Below are positions 5,348 through 6,422 of a DNA stretch of 6,422 bases, in pieces (the first letter of the stretch is position 1; each line of letters starts with the position of its first letter). A model generated the notes under the pieces. That model searched no databases, was not told the DNA's origin, and saw only the letters and a list, made by a program, of their open reading frames with translations. The stretch spans positions 1 through 6,422 of the forward strand of contig JADFHV010000126.1 in NCBI GenBank assembly GCA_022566975.1, in the 5' to 3' direction. Position numbers and translations under genes: made by a program. The DNA is from Chloroflexota bacterium. Lineage in GTDB: Bacteria; Chloroflexota; Dehalococcoidia; SAR202; UBA11138.

Positions 5348-6373
5348 CTACCAGGAGGGGTCGGTGTCTTCGGCGTCGTTGTTGGTGATGCGGGTCTGGT
5401 TGCCGCCGTCGGTGTCCATCAGGAAGATCTCCGCGTCGCCGTCAAGGTACGACACGAAGGCGATGTGCCTTCCAGCGGGCGACCAGACCGGCTGGTCGTC
5501 TCTCGCGTCGTTGGTGGTCAGTCGCGTCAGGTGGGCGCCGCTGACGTCCACGACGTATATTTCCGGATTGCCGTCACGCTCGGAGACGAAGAGCAGCTGC
5601 TTGCCATCCGGTGACCATGAGATGTGGTACTCGTCGGCCTCGGACTGGGTCAGGTTCCGTTGGTTGGTACCATCCTCGTTCATTACGTACACATCGGGGT
5701 TGCCGTCGCGCCTGGAGAGGAAAGCGATCCTCTCGGAGTCCGGGGACCAGATGGGGCTGTAGTCGGTCGTCTCCGTGAGCCTGAACTGGTTGACGCCGTC
5801 CGGGTTCCTGGTGTAGATGCCCGGCGCTCCGCCGTTGGTCACGGCGAAGACCACCGTCTTTCCGTCGCGGGACCAGTCGCCGACCTCGTCGCCGGGAATC
5901 GACGTGAGGAGCATGGACCCTGTGCCATCAGCCGCCGAGATGAAGACCTGGGCACCGTTGTCCCTTTGAGCGATGTACGCTAAACGGTCGCCCTCGGGTG
6001 ACCATCGCTGGCTTCCGTGACGTCCTGACTCCTGTGTGACCGCAGTTCTGGAGGTGCCGTCATGCCGCATGATCTGTATAGAGACGTCGGAGCCGGACCC
6101 GGCGCGGAAGGCCACCAGCTTGCCGTCGGGAGACACCACGGGAGAGAACTCGTTGTCCGGGCTGTTGGTGACATTGGTCTCGTCCTTGCCGGTGGCCGAG
6201 ACGGAGTAGATCTCGATGTAGCCGTCAAAGTACGAGGTGAAGAAGATCCGTCCGGACTCTGAGCCGGAGCCGCAGGCGGCCAGGGCGACGAGGCCAAGAA
6301 CGGTTGCGGCCATGACGAGGATGGGGCGCCAGCCGGCGACCCTGTGTCGGATGGAAGGCAAGAGCGTGGACAT
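5348..6373 (-). CDS. WD40-like (PD40/TolB-type) beta-propeller lipoprotein
   Basis: This is a 341-residue predicted lipoprotein. The N-terminus has a basic patch (HRVAGWRP), a hydrophobic segment (about 17-31) and a lipobox LAAC with Cys34, so it should be anchored at the outer face of the membrane after signal peptidase II cleavage. The rest is a beta-propeller of PD40 units, as in TolB. WSPDG-like turns start near residues 80, 124, 167, 209, 253, 297 and 338. Each is followed by an IAF-S strand and then an IY-V/DG-N-LT segment. Blades 4-6 are nearly alike (RDGNPDVYVMNEDGTN, RDGNPEIYVVDVSG, LDGDAEIFLMDTDG). The ATG at 6373 has a modest GAGG 10 bases upstream. It is probably a protein- or polysaccharide-binding surface protein; the ligand is unknown. 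No tol-pal genes are next to it, so it should not be named tolB. The proB promoter behind it suggests separate transcription. Confidence 0.9.
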   Translation of the reverse strand: MSTLLPSIRHRVAGWRPILVMAATVLGLVALAACGSGSESGRIFFTSYFDGYIEIYSVSATGKDETNVTNSPDNEFSPVVSPDGKLVAFRAGSGSDVSIQIMRHDGTSRTAVTQESGRHGSQRWSPEGDRLAYIAQRDNGAQVFISAADGTGSMLLTSIPGDEVGDWSRDGKTVVFAVTNGGAPGIYTRNPDGVNQFRLTETTDYSPIWSPDSERIAFLSRRDGNPDVYVMNEDGTNQRNLTQSEADEYHISWSPDGKQLLFVSERDGNPEIYVVDVSGAHLTRLTTNDARDDQPVWSPAGRHIAFVSYLDGDAEIFLMDTDGGNQTRITNNDAEDTDPSW

Positions 6374-6422
6374 GGGACGCAGAGCCTCGCTAAGGGTGGT
6401 GTGCTCATGCTACCATAGCCCC

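Noticed and set aside
5348..6373. Naming the propeller lipoprotein tolB
   Set aside because: TolB is a soluble periplasmic protein with its own N-terminal domain and tol-pal neighbours; here there is a lipobox and no such genes.
6413..6418. TATGGT as a -10 box for the lipoprotein gene
   Set aside because: Any -35 would fall outside the window, so it cannot be supported.

Overview
The window is GC-rich bacterial chromosomal DNA, apart from a visibly more A/T-rich first ~660 bases. The likely source is an environmental, possibly uncultured bacterium. A Chloroflexota-type lineage is a tentative guess: the hints are a 41-bp palindrome whose plus-strand reading encodes GAGLKPAPTR, a WD40-like lipoprotein, a Lin0512-family gene and a NarL-type regulator. 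No ribosomal marker is present to test this.

Left part (1-1809, plus strand). Bases 1-727 hold no gene I can support. A well-formed Lin0512-family gene follows (728-1075). Right behind it is a ribosome-binding site and GTG start that runs into a stop after seven codons. After about 180 bp of unassigned sequence, the reading frame of a NarL/LuxR response regulator begins abruptly at its phospho-acceptor Asp strand. Roughly the first 50 residues of the receiver domain are missing, so this area looks like the scar of a rearrangement.

Middle (1810-2138). A convergent intergenic region carries a perfect 41-bp inverted repeat and two small hairpins.

Right part (2139-6422, minus strand). Transcription order is a seven-bladed WD40-like lipoprotein, then proB (glutamate 5-kinase with PUA domain), proA (glutamyl-5-phosphate reductase) and a 104-residue protein of unknown function 13 bp behind proA. 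ProB and ProA carry out the first two steps of proline synthesis from glutamate. A strong extended -10 promoter lies just upstream of proB. The two genes are separated by 271 bp containing two hairpins and a G-quadruplex-type G-rich run on the mRNA strand, which is unusual for an operon that is often tightly packed.

I did not find a clearly new multi-gene system. The points most worth a second look are the response-regulator breakpoint, the structured proB-proA spacer, a substitution in the ProB nucleotide-binding Thr-Asp pair, and the unknown gene linked to proA.
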